From Paenibacillus cymbidii (GTDB lineage Bacteria; Bacillota; Bacilli; Paenibacillales; NBRC-103111), in NCBI RefSeq assembly GCF_004764705.1, contig NZ_SHLX01000036.1, forward strand, positions 20,791 to 84,790: 64,000 bases of DNA, read 5' to 3'. Under the pieces are notes generated by a model. It was given only the letters and a program-made list of their open reading frames with translations. It ran no database searches and was not told where the DNA came from. Below are positions 33,583 to 42,042 of the stretch, one piece after another. How positions within the stretch are numbered: position 1 is the stretch's first letter; each line of letters opens with the position of its first letter. The position numbers and the translations under genes are program-made.

Positions 33583-36015
33583 GTGCATCACGTACACGGC
33601 ACATATAATATGACATTGGTTCTGTTCTCCTATTTGGTTGCGTCGGTGGCTTCTTATACCGTTCTTGACTTGGTGGGCAGAATCAGCACAGCCAGAGGGG
33701 GATCCCGCTTGCTGTGGATTTTATTCGGAGCGGCCGGGATGGGGCTCGGAGTATGGTCGATGCATTTTGTCGGCATGCTCGCCTTTTCGCTAAGCATGTC
33801 CGTCACCTACGATTTGGTGAAAGTGCTGCTGTCCGTGGTAGTCGTAATCGCGGCTTCGTTCGCCGCCCTGTTCGTTGTCGGCCGCAGGCGGTTGACAGTG
33901 CCCCATCTGCTCGGAGGAGGAGTGCTGCTCGCGACCGGCATATCGGCGATGCATTACATCGGCATGGCGTCGATGCAGATCGATATTACGTACCAGCCCG
34001 TCGTCTTTGTGCTTTCCATCCTGATCGCGCTCGTCGCTTCGCTGGTGGCGTTCTGGTTGTCGTTCTATTTTCGCGACGGCAACGAGCGCATCATTGTCTG
34101 GAAGAAGCTCGGCAGCAGCCTCATCATGGGCGCCGCCGTAGCCGGCATGCACTACACGGGCATGTATGCGGCGCGGTTCCAGATGAGGGAGCCGTCGGCC
34201 GTCTCGCATGGCATCGTGCTGAACCATACATTTCTGCCTTATTTTATTGCGGGCGGCACGCTGCTGACATTGGGGCTGTCGATTCTCGGCATATTTATCT
34301 CCAACCGCTTCTCGCGCAAAGAGTCGAAGATCCTGCAGAACGAGAAGTGGTATCGCTCGCTGTTCGACAACAACCAGGACGGCATTATTTCGATCGACAT
34401 GAATACTCGCATTATCGGTTTCAATTCGTCCGCTACCCGAATTACCGGCTTGTCGCACGAATGGTTTCTCCACGAGACGATCGCGAGTCTGCTTCCTCAC
34501 ATCGTAGAAGAGGAGCGCGAGCGCACGCGGGAATTGTTTCTGAAATCGCTCGAAGGCGTAACGCAGAACTATAACACCGCGATCATCCACCAGGACGGCC
34601 GCCGCGTCGAACTGAGCGTTGTAAACGTGCCGGTCGAATTGGACGGGCAAGTCGTCGGAACTTACATCATCGCCAAAGATGTGACGGAGGAAGCCGCGGC
34701 GAAGGAACGGATTCAACATTTGGCCTTCCACGACGAACTGACGGGTATGCCGAACCGCAGGATGTTTTATCAGGCGTTGAACGGGAGGATCGACAATCGG
34801 GCGGAGGGGCTTTCCGTTGCGGTGATCGACATCGACCGATTCAAACTGATCAACGATTCGCTTGGTCATACATACGGGGACATGTTTCTGCAGGAAGTAA
34901 GCCGCCGGATGGAGCGCTGCATCCACGGCGATGAGATTATGCTGGCCCGAATGGGCGGGGACGAGTTCACCCTGCTCGTCGACGGACGCTACGGAAAGGA
35001 CGAGGTCGCGCGGTTCGCGGAGCGGATCATTGAGGACGTAGCGGTGCCTTACCGGCTGAAGGAGAACGATTTCTACGTGACGGCGAGCATCGGCATCGCC
35101 ATGTATCCGCAGGACGGAGAAGACGCGGTCCAACTGCTCAAGAACGCCGATACCGCGATGTATGAAGTCAAAAAGAATGGCAAAAACGGGTATCAGTTCT
35201 ACACGGGCGAGTTGAACGAGCAACTGCAGGAGAAGATCGAGCTGGAAGCGGACCTCAGGCAGGCAATTGTGCGAAATCAGTTTGTTCTCGACTACCAACC
35301 GCAAATCCGGGCGGATGACGGCCAGATGATCGGCGTCGAGGCACTCGTCCGCTGGCACCATCCATCCAAGGGGATTCTTTCGCCCGGCCTGTTTATTCCG
35401 ATCGCCGAAGAGACGGGCATTATCTATGAACTCGGCACATGGGTGCTGCGTGAAGCATGCCGGCAGATGAAGAAGTGGCATGATGCGGGCGGGCCGCTGA
35501 TTACGGTATCGGTTAATCTGTCGTCCCAACAGTTTCATCAGCCGAATTTGTCGTCGTACGTAAAAGGGATTCTGGAAGAGACGGGCCTTGCGCCGCATTA
35601 CCTGGAGCTGGAAATCACGGAAAGCATGATGATGGATCCCGTGGTGTCGACGGGCATCCTGAACGAACTGACGGATTACGGCATTCGGATCAGCCTGGAC
35701 GACTTCGGGACGGGATATAGCTCCCTCAGCTACCTGAAGCTATTGCCGATCCACAAGCTCAAGATCGATCGTTCCTTTATCCGCGACATTACCGAGAATC
35801 GGAATGACCAGGCCATCGTATCCACCATTATATCCATGGCGCAGCATTTGAATATGGATGTCATCGCGGAAGGGATCGAGACGAAAGACCAACTCGATAT
35901 TCTCATGGACAACGACTGCAGCAAAATCCAGGGCTATTACTACAGCCGGCCGCTTCCCGCGGCAGAGGTGGAAGAGGCGTTCTTCGTTCCCATGCGAAAC
36001 GATTCCGGGAAATGA
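33583..36015 (+). CDS. MHYT-PAS-GGDEF-EAL cyclic-di-GMP protein
   Basis: 810 aa from GTG 33583, which follows AGAGGGAT and gives the standard MHYT start (HHVHGTYNMTLVLFSYLVASV). An ATG at 33502 in frame has no ribosome site. Seven-TM MHYT sensor with three M-H-[Y/F]-[T/V/I] repeats (MHFVGM, MHYIGM, MHYTGM; residues about 50-200), a PAS domain (about 255-375), GGDEF with an intact MGGDEF motif (about 375-540) and EAL with intact VEALVRW, ITESMMM and LDDFGTGYSSL (about 555-800). No RxxD inhibitory site precedes GGDEF. Both synthesis and breakdown of c-di-GMP are possible. MHYT is thought to sense O2, CO or NO through metal. It is convergent with the next gene. Confidence 0.95.
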   Translation: MHHVHGTYNMTLVLFSYLVASVASYTVLDLVGRISTARGGSRLLWILFGAAGMGLGVWSMHFVGMLAFSLSMSVTYDLVKVLLSVVVVIAASFAALFVVGRRRLTVPHLLGGGVLLATGISAMHYIGMASMQIDITYQPVVFVLSILIALVASLVAFWLSFYFRDGNERIIVWKKLGSSLIMGAAVAGMHYTGMYAARFQMREPSAVSHGIVLNHTFLPYFIAGGTLLTLGLSILGIFISNRFSRKESKILQNEKWYRSLFDNNQDGIISIDMNTRIIGFNSSATRITGLSHEWFLHETIASLLPHIVEEERERTRELFLKSLEGVTQNYNTAIIHQDGRRVELSVVNVPVELDGQVVGTYIIAKDVTEEAAAKERIQHLAFHDELTGMPNRRMFYQALNGRIDNRAEGLSVAVIDIDRFKLINDSLGHTYGDMFLQEVSRRMERCIHGDEIMLARMGGDEFTLLVDGRYGKDEVARFAERIIEDVAVPYRLKENDFYVTASIGIAMYPQDGEDAVQLLKNADTAMYEVKKNGKNGYQFYTGELNEQLQEKIELEADLRQAIVRNQFVLDYQPQIRADDGQMIGVEALVRWHHPSKGILSPGLFIPIAEETGIIYELGTWVLREACRQMKKWHDAGGPLITVSVNLSSQQFHQPNLSSYVKGILEETGLAPHYLELEITESMMMDPVVSTGILNELTDYGIRISLDDFGTGYSSLSYLKLLPIHKLKIDRSFIRDITENRNDQAIVSTIISMAQHLNMDVIAEGIETKDQLDILMDNDCSKIQGYYYSRPLPAAEVEEAFFVPMRNDSGK

Positions 36016-36031
36016 CGCTGTTATTGTGGCA

Positions 36032-36886
36032 TCAAGTATTCCTGCGATAAACATTCGGAGCTACGCCGACATACTTTTTGAACAGGCGAGAGAAGTAGAA
36101 AACATCCTTATAACATAGCGCATTGGAAATATCCTTCATTTGCAACTCGGTATGGACAAGCAATTTTTTGGCTTCGGCGATCTTTAACCGATGGATGTAT
36201 TCATTCAAAGGAAACCCCGTATACTGACTGATGATCCTGCGCAAGGAAGGAACAGACAAGTGATGGCGTGCGGCTAATTTGGCTGCGTCAAGCGGTTGGA
36301 ATAACGTATCGGAAATATCGAGCATCAATTGGGTGACCCGCTGTTTGCCTTCACTTTGCCGGGAGCGGCGTGATTGGAGGATCCATTCGAATAGAATCGA
36401 TTCCAGCAATAAGGAAGCGCGATCCGCGTTGGAGGGAACGCCGCTGTCCATTAGCATGAGGATCAATTCCAATTTGCCGATTGTCGCCTCGTCCCATCCA
36501 ACATGTTGCACGGTTTCCGTTTGAAATAACCAATCCTCCAACCATTCTTGAACGCGGCTTCCCTCGAAGCGAATATAATACTCGTCCCAATTCCCGCCCT
36601 CTTCAGGCCCGTAATGAAAATACGCATGGGGAAAAACGAAAAACAAACTTCCCTTCTCCACCGGCTGCACGATTCCCCCGTCGACCTGGTAAGTGCCGCG
36701 GCCGCCCGCGATATACCCGAAAGCCCAACTGTCGAAGGTCACTTGCTTTCGCCGAAGCGTCCTCCCCGGCAAATGCCCCATCTCGGTTATTATGAGCGAC
36801 TTCACGCTCAGCTTCGATTTGTCTACTTTGAGATCGGCGATGCTTATGGGCTGCGGGCTGATCATATAGTCCATAAACTTAACCAT
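36032..36886 (-). CDS. AraC-family transcriptional regulator
   Basis: 284 aa from the ATG at 36886, 9 bp after GGAGGG. N-terminal cupin-like half: GRGTYQVDGGIVQPVEKGSL and FFVFPHAYFHYGPEEGG, with WDEYYIRFEG. C-terminal double HTH: PLDAAKLAARHHLSVPSLRRIISQ and MKDISNALCYKDVFYFSRLFKKYVG, ending APNVYRR. Divergent from the Gfo/Idh and di-iron genes at 37032-39662, which it most likely regulates. The 3' end is 16 bp from the stop of the c-di-GMP gene, with no terminator visible between them. Confidence 0.92.
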   Translation of the reverse strand: MVKFMDYMISPQPISIADLKVDKSKLSVKSLIITEMGHLPGRTLRRKQVTFDSWAFGYIAGGRGTYQVDGGIVQPVEKGSLFFVFPHAYFHYGPEEGGNWDEYYIRFEGSRVQEWLEDWLFQTETVQHVGWDEATIGKLELILMLMDSGVPSNADRASLLLESILFEWILQSRRSRQSEGKQRVTQLMLDISDTLFQPLDAAKLAARHHLSVPSLRRIISQYTGFPLNEYIHRLKIAEAKKLLVHTELQMKDISNALCYKDVFYFSRLFKKYVGVAPNVYRRNT

Positions 36887-37031
36887 TCGGTGTATTCCCT
36901 CCAGGTGCAAATGTAATTATCATTGGAGATATACAAAGGTTCATCACTTGTTTTATACTTTCGATTTTAATTATATGAAACATGCGTGAATGAACTTGAA
37001 CAACTCAAATTATAAGGGAGATAGAACGCAA

Positions 37032-38327
37032 ATGGAACGCAAGAACCGGCAAATTACCGCCGTAATTGTAGGAGCGGGACATCGGGCGCTCATTTACGCT
37101 TCTCTGGCAGAGCTTCATCCCGAACAATTGCAAATTGTGGGTGTGGTCGATCCGGATCCGATTCGAAGGGAACGGACGGCAAACAAATTCAAGCTTGCTC
37201 CCGAAGCGCAATTCGAATCGACCGAGCAACTGGTCCGGCTTGCAGGGAAGATCGCTGACGCCGCAATTAATGGAACGATGGACGCGCTCCATGTAGAAAC
37301 GACGCTTCCCTTGCTTGAAGCCGGATATGATGTGCTGCTGGAGAAGCCAATCGGCACGTCGGAGGAGCAAGTATTGGAGCTGCTTGAGGTTGCCCGGCGC
37401 AATCGGCGCACCGTCATGATCTGCCACGTATTGCGTTACGCCCCGTTCTATGCCGAAATCAAGAAGCGGGTTCAGGCGGGCGTGATTGGGGATATTCTTA
37501 CGATGCAGACCGCCGAGAATATCAGCTATCACCATATGGCGGTGGCGTTTATACGCGGCAAATGGAGCAGTGAAGCGAAGTGCGGGTCGTCTATACTCAT
37601 GTCGAAATGCTGTCATGATTTGGATTTGCTTGCCTGGATGAAAGGAGAAGTTGCTCCTGCCTGGGTCAGCAGCTTTGGCGCATTGACGTATTTTCGCCCG
37701 GATCGCGCGCCCGAAGGGGCGGGGGAGCGTTGTTTGGACTGTGCGATCGAGCCGGCTTGTGTCTACTCGGCGAAGAAGCATTACATCGAGCAAGAGCGAT
37801 GGAGCTCATACGTATGGCCGCATCATCATTTGGGCATTACGACTTCGCACGAACGGCAAATGGAATCGCTGCTCACGGATAATCCGTATGGGCGCTGCGT
37901 CTGGAAATGCGATAACGATGTAGTCGACCATCAATCGGTTGCCGTTCAGTTCGCAGACGGCTCGACGGCGACGCACACCTTGACCGGAGGAGCTTCGAAG
38001 CCCAGCCGGCGTATCCATTTGATCGGGACTGAAGGAGAGATCGAAGGCGTGATGGAGGACGGTTATTTCGTGATACGTCGTCCCGACCCGCGGAAAGGGC
38101 ACGAATATTCGGAAGAGCGTGTCGCCATTAATGTTTCGCGTGACATGCACGGCGGAGGCGATATTCGTCTCATTGAAGATTTCGTCCGCGTGCTTCGCGG
38201 GGAAACTCCTTCCCTCTCCTCAACCGCCCTGGAATGCTCCATCAACGGGCATTTGATCGGATTTCGGGCAGACAGGTCGATGGCGGAGAAAACCGTTGTG
38301 AAAATCCCGGAAGTTGACGTTCAATAA
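37032..38327 (+). CDS. Gfo/Idh/MocA-family oxidoreductase with Cys-rich insertion
   Basis: 431 aa from ATG 37032 (AAGGGAG 11 bp upstream). Rossmann start AVIVGAGHRALIYASLAELH, catalytic-Lys segment LLEKPIGTSEEQV (about residue 105), and a C-terminal domain with SSILMSKCCHDLDLLAWMKG (about 190-210). It then has an insertion with GERCLDCAIEPACVYSAKKHY (about 235-258), a C-x2-C-x5-C cluster that could bind a metal. It also has more bulk than the 320-350 aa of ordinary members. First gene of a two-gene unit with the di-iron-type protein 18 bp downstream. Probably oxidises a sugar; substrate unknown. Confidence 0.88.
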   Translation: MERKNRQITAVIVGAGHRALIYASLAELHPEQLQIVGVVDPDPIRRERTANKFKLAPEAQFESTEQLVRLAGKIADAAINGTMDALHVETTLPLLEAGYDVLLEKPIGTSEEQVLELLEVARRNRRTVMICHVLRYAPFYAEIKKRVQAGVIGDILTMQTAENISYHHMAVAFIRGKWSSEAKCGSSILMSKCCHDLDLLAWMKGEVAPAWVSSFGALTYFRPDRAPEGAGERCLDCAIEPACVYSAKKHYIEQERWSSYVWPHHHLGITTSHERQMESLLTDNPYGRCVWKCDNDVVDHQSVAVQFADGSTATHTLTGGASKPSRRIHLIGTEGEIEGVMEDGYFVIRRPDPRKGHEYSEERVAINVSRDMHGGGDIRLIEDFVRVLRGETPSLSSTALECSINGHLIGFRADRSMAEKTVVKIPEVDVQ

Positions 38328-38345
38328 TTTGGCTAAGGAGTTGGC

Positions 38346-39662
38346 GTGAAAATGGAGCGTTTCGCGGAACAAACGGTATTTATTCGCGATGTGGAAACCG
38401 CCAGTCAATTGATGCGCCGTTATTATTGCACGGTGAAGGAAACGATGCGGGCGATGGCCGGTTATTTGCCTGCCATGAAGATGTGGCCAGCCAAAAAAAT
38501 GCTGGCCCGGCATATCTGGTTTGACGCCATGCATGCGGATCTGCTCAGGTCCAGAACATTGGACTTGCGTTACCCGAGAGTCGATGTCGATAACCAATCC
38601 GACATTTATTTGATCCGGTTCCTCCGCCAGTTGCCGACGGCGTCATCGGACGAGCAATTTCTTGTGCATGTCTATCTCGTCATTAAGCCGATGCTGCTGG
38701 TCGCTCTCAAGGAATATTTGGCGGAAACGGATCCGCTCGACGACGCGCCGAGTCATGCCTACTTGAAACGGATCGTGACAGAGCTTGACGAACAACTGCA
38801 GGAAGCCGGGCAAGTAATCCAGCAGATCCCTGTCGATTCCGCGGCTATTGCGAAGTACCGGCAAGAATATGAGCAACTGATCGGCGGATGCGGAGGCGTT
38901 CACGGTCCGGATCGAGACAACGGGTTCGCGGTTCCGGCAAAGCGGTACGAGCTTCCGATGGAAGGCGGCCGCGACGCCTCGTGGGAGCCCGCAGTCATGC
39001 AGGTCCCCCCGCGCGATCCGCAGAATGTGCTGGAACAACGGCTCTGGATCGCGATCGATCATGCCAATGAAGTATGGGCCAGCGAAACGGCGGCCGCCCT
39101 CATTTGGGAGTATGAAGATATGCCGTGGAACTTGTATTTTAACGCGGCGCGGTGGACTTACGACGAAATGCGCCATGCGATGATGGGCGAGCAACGGTTG
39201 AAAGAGTTGGGCTTCGAAATGGGTGTCGATGTTCCGATGGTTCCGGATCATTGGCGAGCGTTCCGGGAAAGAGGGGTTCTGTCCTTGCTTCTGCTGGTGC
39301 ATGGGCTGGAGCAGAAAGGTCCTTTGCATAAATCCAAGCTGAAACAGGAGCTATTTAAAGTAAACGACATTACCGGAGCGCAAGATTGCGATTACGATTG
39401 GGCGGATGAATCGAATCATATTTCGTTCGGACTGGCGTGGATCAAAGCGGTAGTCCCGGATTGGGACAAAGAGCGGATCATGGAAAAAACGCAGCAAATC
39501 GTAACCGAGTGGGTGGGGTGGATCCGGCATAAGCATGCAAGCGGCGAGCACGGCTACGAGAAATTTATGGAACGCATCGAGGCGAAAACGAAGTCGTACG
39601 CGGACAGTGAGAAACGGATCCAGGCGGATCCGACTCATCTGGCCAAACAACGGGGATTGTAG
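38346..39662 (+). CDS. Uncharacterised ferritin-like di-iron protein
   Basis: 438 aa from GTG 38346 (AAGGAG 6 bp upstream). All-helical. The C-terminal half carries four metal-ligand helices of the ferritin-like superfamily in the right order: NEVWASETAAALIWEYE, WTYDEMRHAMMGEQRL (ExxH), LLLLVHGLEQKGPLHK, and YDWADESNHISFGLAWIKAV (ExxH). This E...ExxH...E...ExxH pattern is that of carboxylate-bridged di-iron oxygenases/oxidases; DUF455-type proteins are the nearest group I can name. The N-terminal 190 residues are helical with no assigned family. No signal peptide. Tight coupling to a Gfo/Idh gene and a divergent AraC regulator points to an oxidative step on a sugar-derived or aromatic glycoside substrate. 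Confidence 0.75.
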   Translation: MKMERFAEQTVFIRDVETASQLMRRYYCTVKETMRAMAGYLPAMKMWPAKKMLARHIWFDAMHADLLRSRTLDLRYPRVDVDNQSDIYLIRFLRQLPTASSDEQFLVHVYLVIKPMLLVALKEYLAETDPLDDAPSHAYLKRIVTELDEQLQEAGQVIQQIPVDSAAIAKYRQEYEQLIGGCGGVHGPDRDNGFAVPAKRYELPMEGGRDASWEPAVMQVPPRDPQNVLEQRLWIAIDHANEVWASETAAALIWEYEDMPWNLYFNAARWTYDEMRHAMMGEQRLKELGFEMGVDVPMVPDHWRAFRERGVLSLLLLVHGLEQKGPLHKSKLKQELFKVNDITGAQDCDYDWADESNHISFGLAWIKAVVPDWDKERIMEKTQQIVTEWVGWIRHKHASGEHGYEKFMERIEAKTKSYADSEKRIQADPTHLAKQRGL

Positions 39663-39721
39663 CGGAACAATTCCCGGCCAGAACAAGAGTCGATCCATTT
39701 TATCCGATCGTTGCGGCAGCC

Positions 39722-40420
39722 TCAGTCCAATGTGTCAATCAAGCGTTGCAAAAAGTAAATTCCCCGCATCTGGAGCGTGATCGTTTTGTTCAAATAAGCC
39801 TGGATCCGATCGGCCAGCTTCCTCGCATGTCCGATGTTTTGCGGATCCAGGAGCGCTATGGAATGCTTTAAATTTACGGTTTCCGCGGAATAAGCGGCGC
39901 CCTGCAGCACTTGAATCATCCTGATTTTAACAAGATGCGCTTCGTTATAGAGACGGTAGTCGTTGTCCGGCGCCCGCCCGGCGGCGAATAAACCGCTTTT
40001 CTCCCAGTAGCGGATGGCCGATCTGGAAGCGCCCGTCCGTCTGGAAGCCTCGCGGATGCTGAACGATTGGTTAAAGTTGCAAGCTTGGCTGCCTTCCGCA
40101 TACGATTTCAACTCGTTTGCCAGTTGATCCAAACTCGTTTTATCCCCATGAAGCGCGACCTCCCGATCCCTGACGATCCATAATGCGTCATCCAACTCAT
40201 TTCGTTGAAGACGATGCAGCACCTCGCCGGCAACTTCCATGCCGAATGCGGCAGCCATGGCTTGCAAGCATGCCAGATAAGCCTCATGCCGCTCCGTAAA
40301 TAGGCGGTATCCGTTTGCGGTTCGCTCCGCAGGCGGAATTAATCCCTTCGCTTCGTAGTTCCGCAAGGTGTTGGCGCTGATCCGGTACTTTGCTGCCAAC
40401 TGTTTTGGCCGAACCTCCAT
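39722..40420 (-). CDS. Regulator with two tandem MerR-type DNA-binding domains
   Basis: 232 aa from ATG 40420 (GGGGGAAC upstream). First MerR HTH at residues about 1-65 (RPKQLAAKYRISANTLRNYE, then GLIPPAERTANGYRLF). Second at about 117-185 (FSIREASRRTGASRSAIRYW, then SGLFAAGRAPDNDYRLY). The linker is helical. Ordinary MerR proteins have one HTH and dimerise through a C-terminal coil; here both DNA-binding units are on one chain and the usual coil plus effector domain are short. No Cys metal site is seen. Divergent from the gene at 40583, its likely target. Confidence 0.88.
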   Translation of the reverse strand: MEVRPKQLAAKYRISANTLRNYEAKGLIPPAERTANGYRLFTERHEAYLACLQAMAAAFGMEVAGEVLHRLQRNELDDALWIVRDREVALHGDKTSLDQLANELKSYAEGSQACNFNQSFSIREASRRTGASRSAIRYWEKSGLFAAGRAPDNDYRLYNEAHLVKIRMIQVLQGAAYSAETVNLKHSIALLDPQNIGHARKLADRIQAYLNKTITLQMRGIYFLQRLIDTLD

Positions 40421-40582
40421 TTTGTTCCCCCTTGCAGAATTGGATAAAACCATAAAGTGCTTTGAAATATTTTTCGGGATGCAAGCTTAATTTCCTGCCA
40501 ATAAATCTGCTGTACCTTCCCATTTGCTTAAATGTTGTACGATGGAGGTAATTCATTTTCAATTTTCAGGGAGGAGTATAAA

Positions 40583-41077
40583 ATGATCATGAAACCTGTA
40601 TTCCATTGCGACATGACGATCGAGGAGATTGGCGGGGCCGGCAAATCGTATATCGAATCGGCTTGGAAGGCATTATACGATTCGTTGCATGAGCAGTTGA
40701 CGGCCGCTTTTCGCGAAATCGAGGATGCGGCTTACGGGCTTTATTTGGACCAGTTGATGCCCGCGTTATTTGACAGCCTGGAAGACGCCGGTTTCGAAAC
40801 AGCGGAGCCGCTCGAGGAGCATGACTTCGTCATTGGGAAACGGCTGTTGTTTCGCCATTCGCTTGAAAAATGGGGGACCGAGGACAACAGATCCCGTGTG
40901 TTCTGGAATGTTGTCCGCAGAAAGAGCGACCAACAACCCATCGGTACGTTATTGACGGAGATTCCGCATTCTCACCTGAAGTTCGACATTCCGGCGGCAC
41001 CTGAACTCTATCCGGTGAGAGAGCACGGAAAGCAACAAATCGCGCAAGAGATTCGACGGATCAAGGAGCAAAAGTAA
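40583..41077 (+). CDS. Protein of unknown function, 164 aa
   Basis: ATG 40583 is preceded by GGGAGGAG. Not recognised. The sequence is soluble, acidic and mostly helical at the start (IESAWKALYDSLHEQLTAAF), with a C-terminal half rich in aromatic and charged residues (WGTEDNRSRVFWNVVRRKSD). No Cys pairs or signal peptide. It lies divergent from the tandem-MerR regulator and 57 bp before an AraC gene on the same strand. The divergent layout suggests it is the output of the MerR protein. Confidence 0.7.
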   Translation: MIMKPVFHCDMTIEEIGGAGKSYIESAWKALYDSLHEQLTAAFREIEDAAYGLYLDQLMPALFDSLEDAGFETAEPLEEHDFVIGKRLLFRHSLEKWGTEDNRSRVFWNVVRRKSDQQPIGTLLTEIPHSHLKFDIPAAPELYPVREHGKQQIAQEIRRIKEQK

Positions 41078-41134
41078 TGGCGAGTGCCGCGAGTTGCGCG
41101 GCGCTTTCACAACGAGTCGCAAGGAGCGGTCGGG

Positions 41135-41995
41135 ATGTCGGTTACGGTGCAAGACACGATGCGCATGTCCATATTCCGGGTGGAGCAAGTCCGGTACGAA
41201 TCGCGCCAATTCGTATCCGACCCGCAAGGATGTTACACGATTTCCTATGTGTGCGAAGGGCAGGTGGAGACGACGTGCTCCGGCGTCACTCATATCGCCG
41301 GAAGCGGCGATGTGATGATTCACCCCCCGCACGTTCCTTTCGAAGTGCGCGCCCGCCAGCCGGGGGAGCATCTGTTCGTGAATTTGGCGTTGAAGGTGCT
41401 GGACGAAGTCGATTTTGTCCGTCTCGCTTCGCTCAAGCGGATCATTCCGATTCGCGACAGGCAGGCGTATCAGGCTGCATTCTTCCGCCTGCAGCAAGCC
41501 TGGCTGCTGCCGGACTCGATGCTGCGCGAGACGAGAACGTTCGCGGCCGCCCTGGAGCTGCTCGCCGCGCTGATTGAAAGCAACACGGACAGCGACGAGG
41601 AGCGCGTTGTCCTGCATCGCCATGCGGAAGGCCGTCTGGCCGGCATCGTCGAAGCGATGGGCGAACGGCTTCACGAGAAGTTGACCGTCCAGGATCTGGC
41701 GAATCTCGTCCATTGGCATCCGGCTTATTTTCAGCGCAAATTCCGTTTGGCCTATGGGGTCAGTCCGATGGAAATGCTGCACAAGATGAGAATGCGCCAG
41801 GTCGTCCGTTTGCTGGAGGACCCCGACTATACGCTCGACCGCATCGCCGCCGACTGCGGCTATTACGACGCGGCCCACCTGAACAAGGCGTTTCGGCTGC
41901 AGCACCGGATGACTCCCGGGGAATATCGCAAAAGCTTGCGTTTTACCAAAAACAGCTTCGATTTTACATGGCGCGGAAACCTCGATCGCACGTAA
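41135..41995 (+). CDS. AraC-family transcriptional regulator
   Basis: 286 aa from ATG 41135 (AAGGAG 8 bp upstream). N-terminal cupin-like region with YTISYVCEGQVETTCSGV and GDVMIHPPHVPFEV. C-terminal HTH pair: KLTVQDLANLVHWHPAYFQRKFRLAYG and LDRIAADCGYYDAAHLNKAFRLQHRM, ending TPGEYRKSL. The sulfatase gene starts 47 bp downstream on the same strand, so regulator and enzyme are probably co-expressed and the regulator senses the sulfated sugar or its product. Confidence 0.92.
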   Translation: MSVTVQDTMRMSIFRVEQVRYESRQFVSDPQGCYTISYVCEGQVETTCSGVTHIAGSGDVMIHPPHVPFEVRARQPGEHLFVNLALKVLDEVDFVRLASLKRIIPIRDRQAYQAAFFRLQQAWLLPDSMLRETRTFAAALELLAALIESNTDSDEERVVLHRHAEGRLAGIVEAMGERLHEKLTVQDLANLVHWHPAYFQRKFRLAYGVSPMEMLHKMRMRQVVRLLEDPDYTLDRIAADCGYYDAAHLNKAFRLQHRMTPGEYRKSLRFTKNSFDFTWRGNLDRT

Positions 41996-42042
41996 GGTTA
42001 GGAGGAAAGCCGATCATCCATTCTCCTGCGAAGAGGTGCGTC

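Noticed and set aside
33790..35598. 602-codon minus-strand open frame opposite the c-di-GMP gene
   Set aside because: Mirror of conserved MHYT, GGDEF and EAL coding sequence; no independent evidence.
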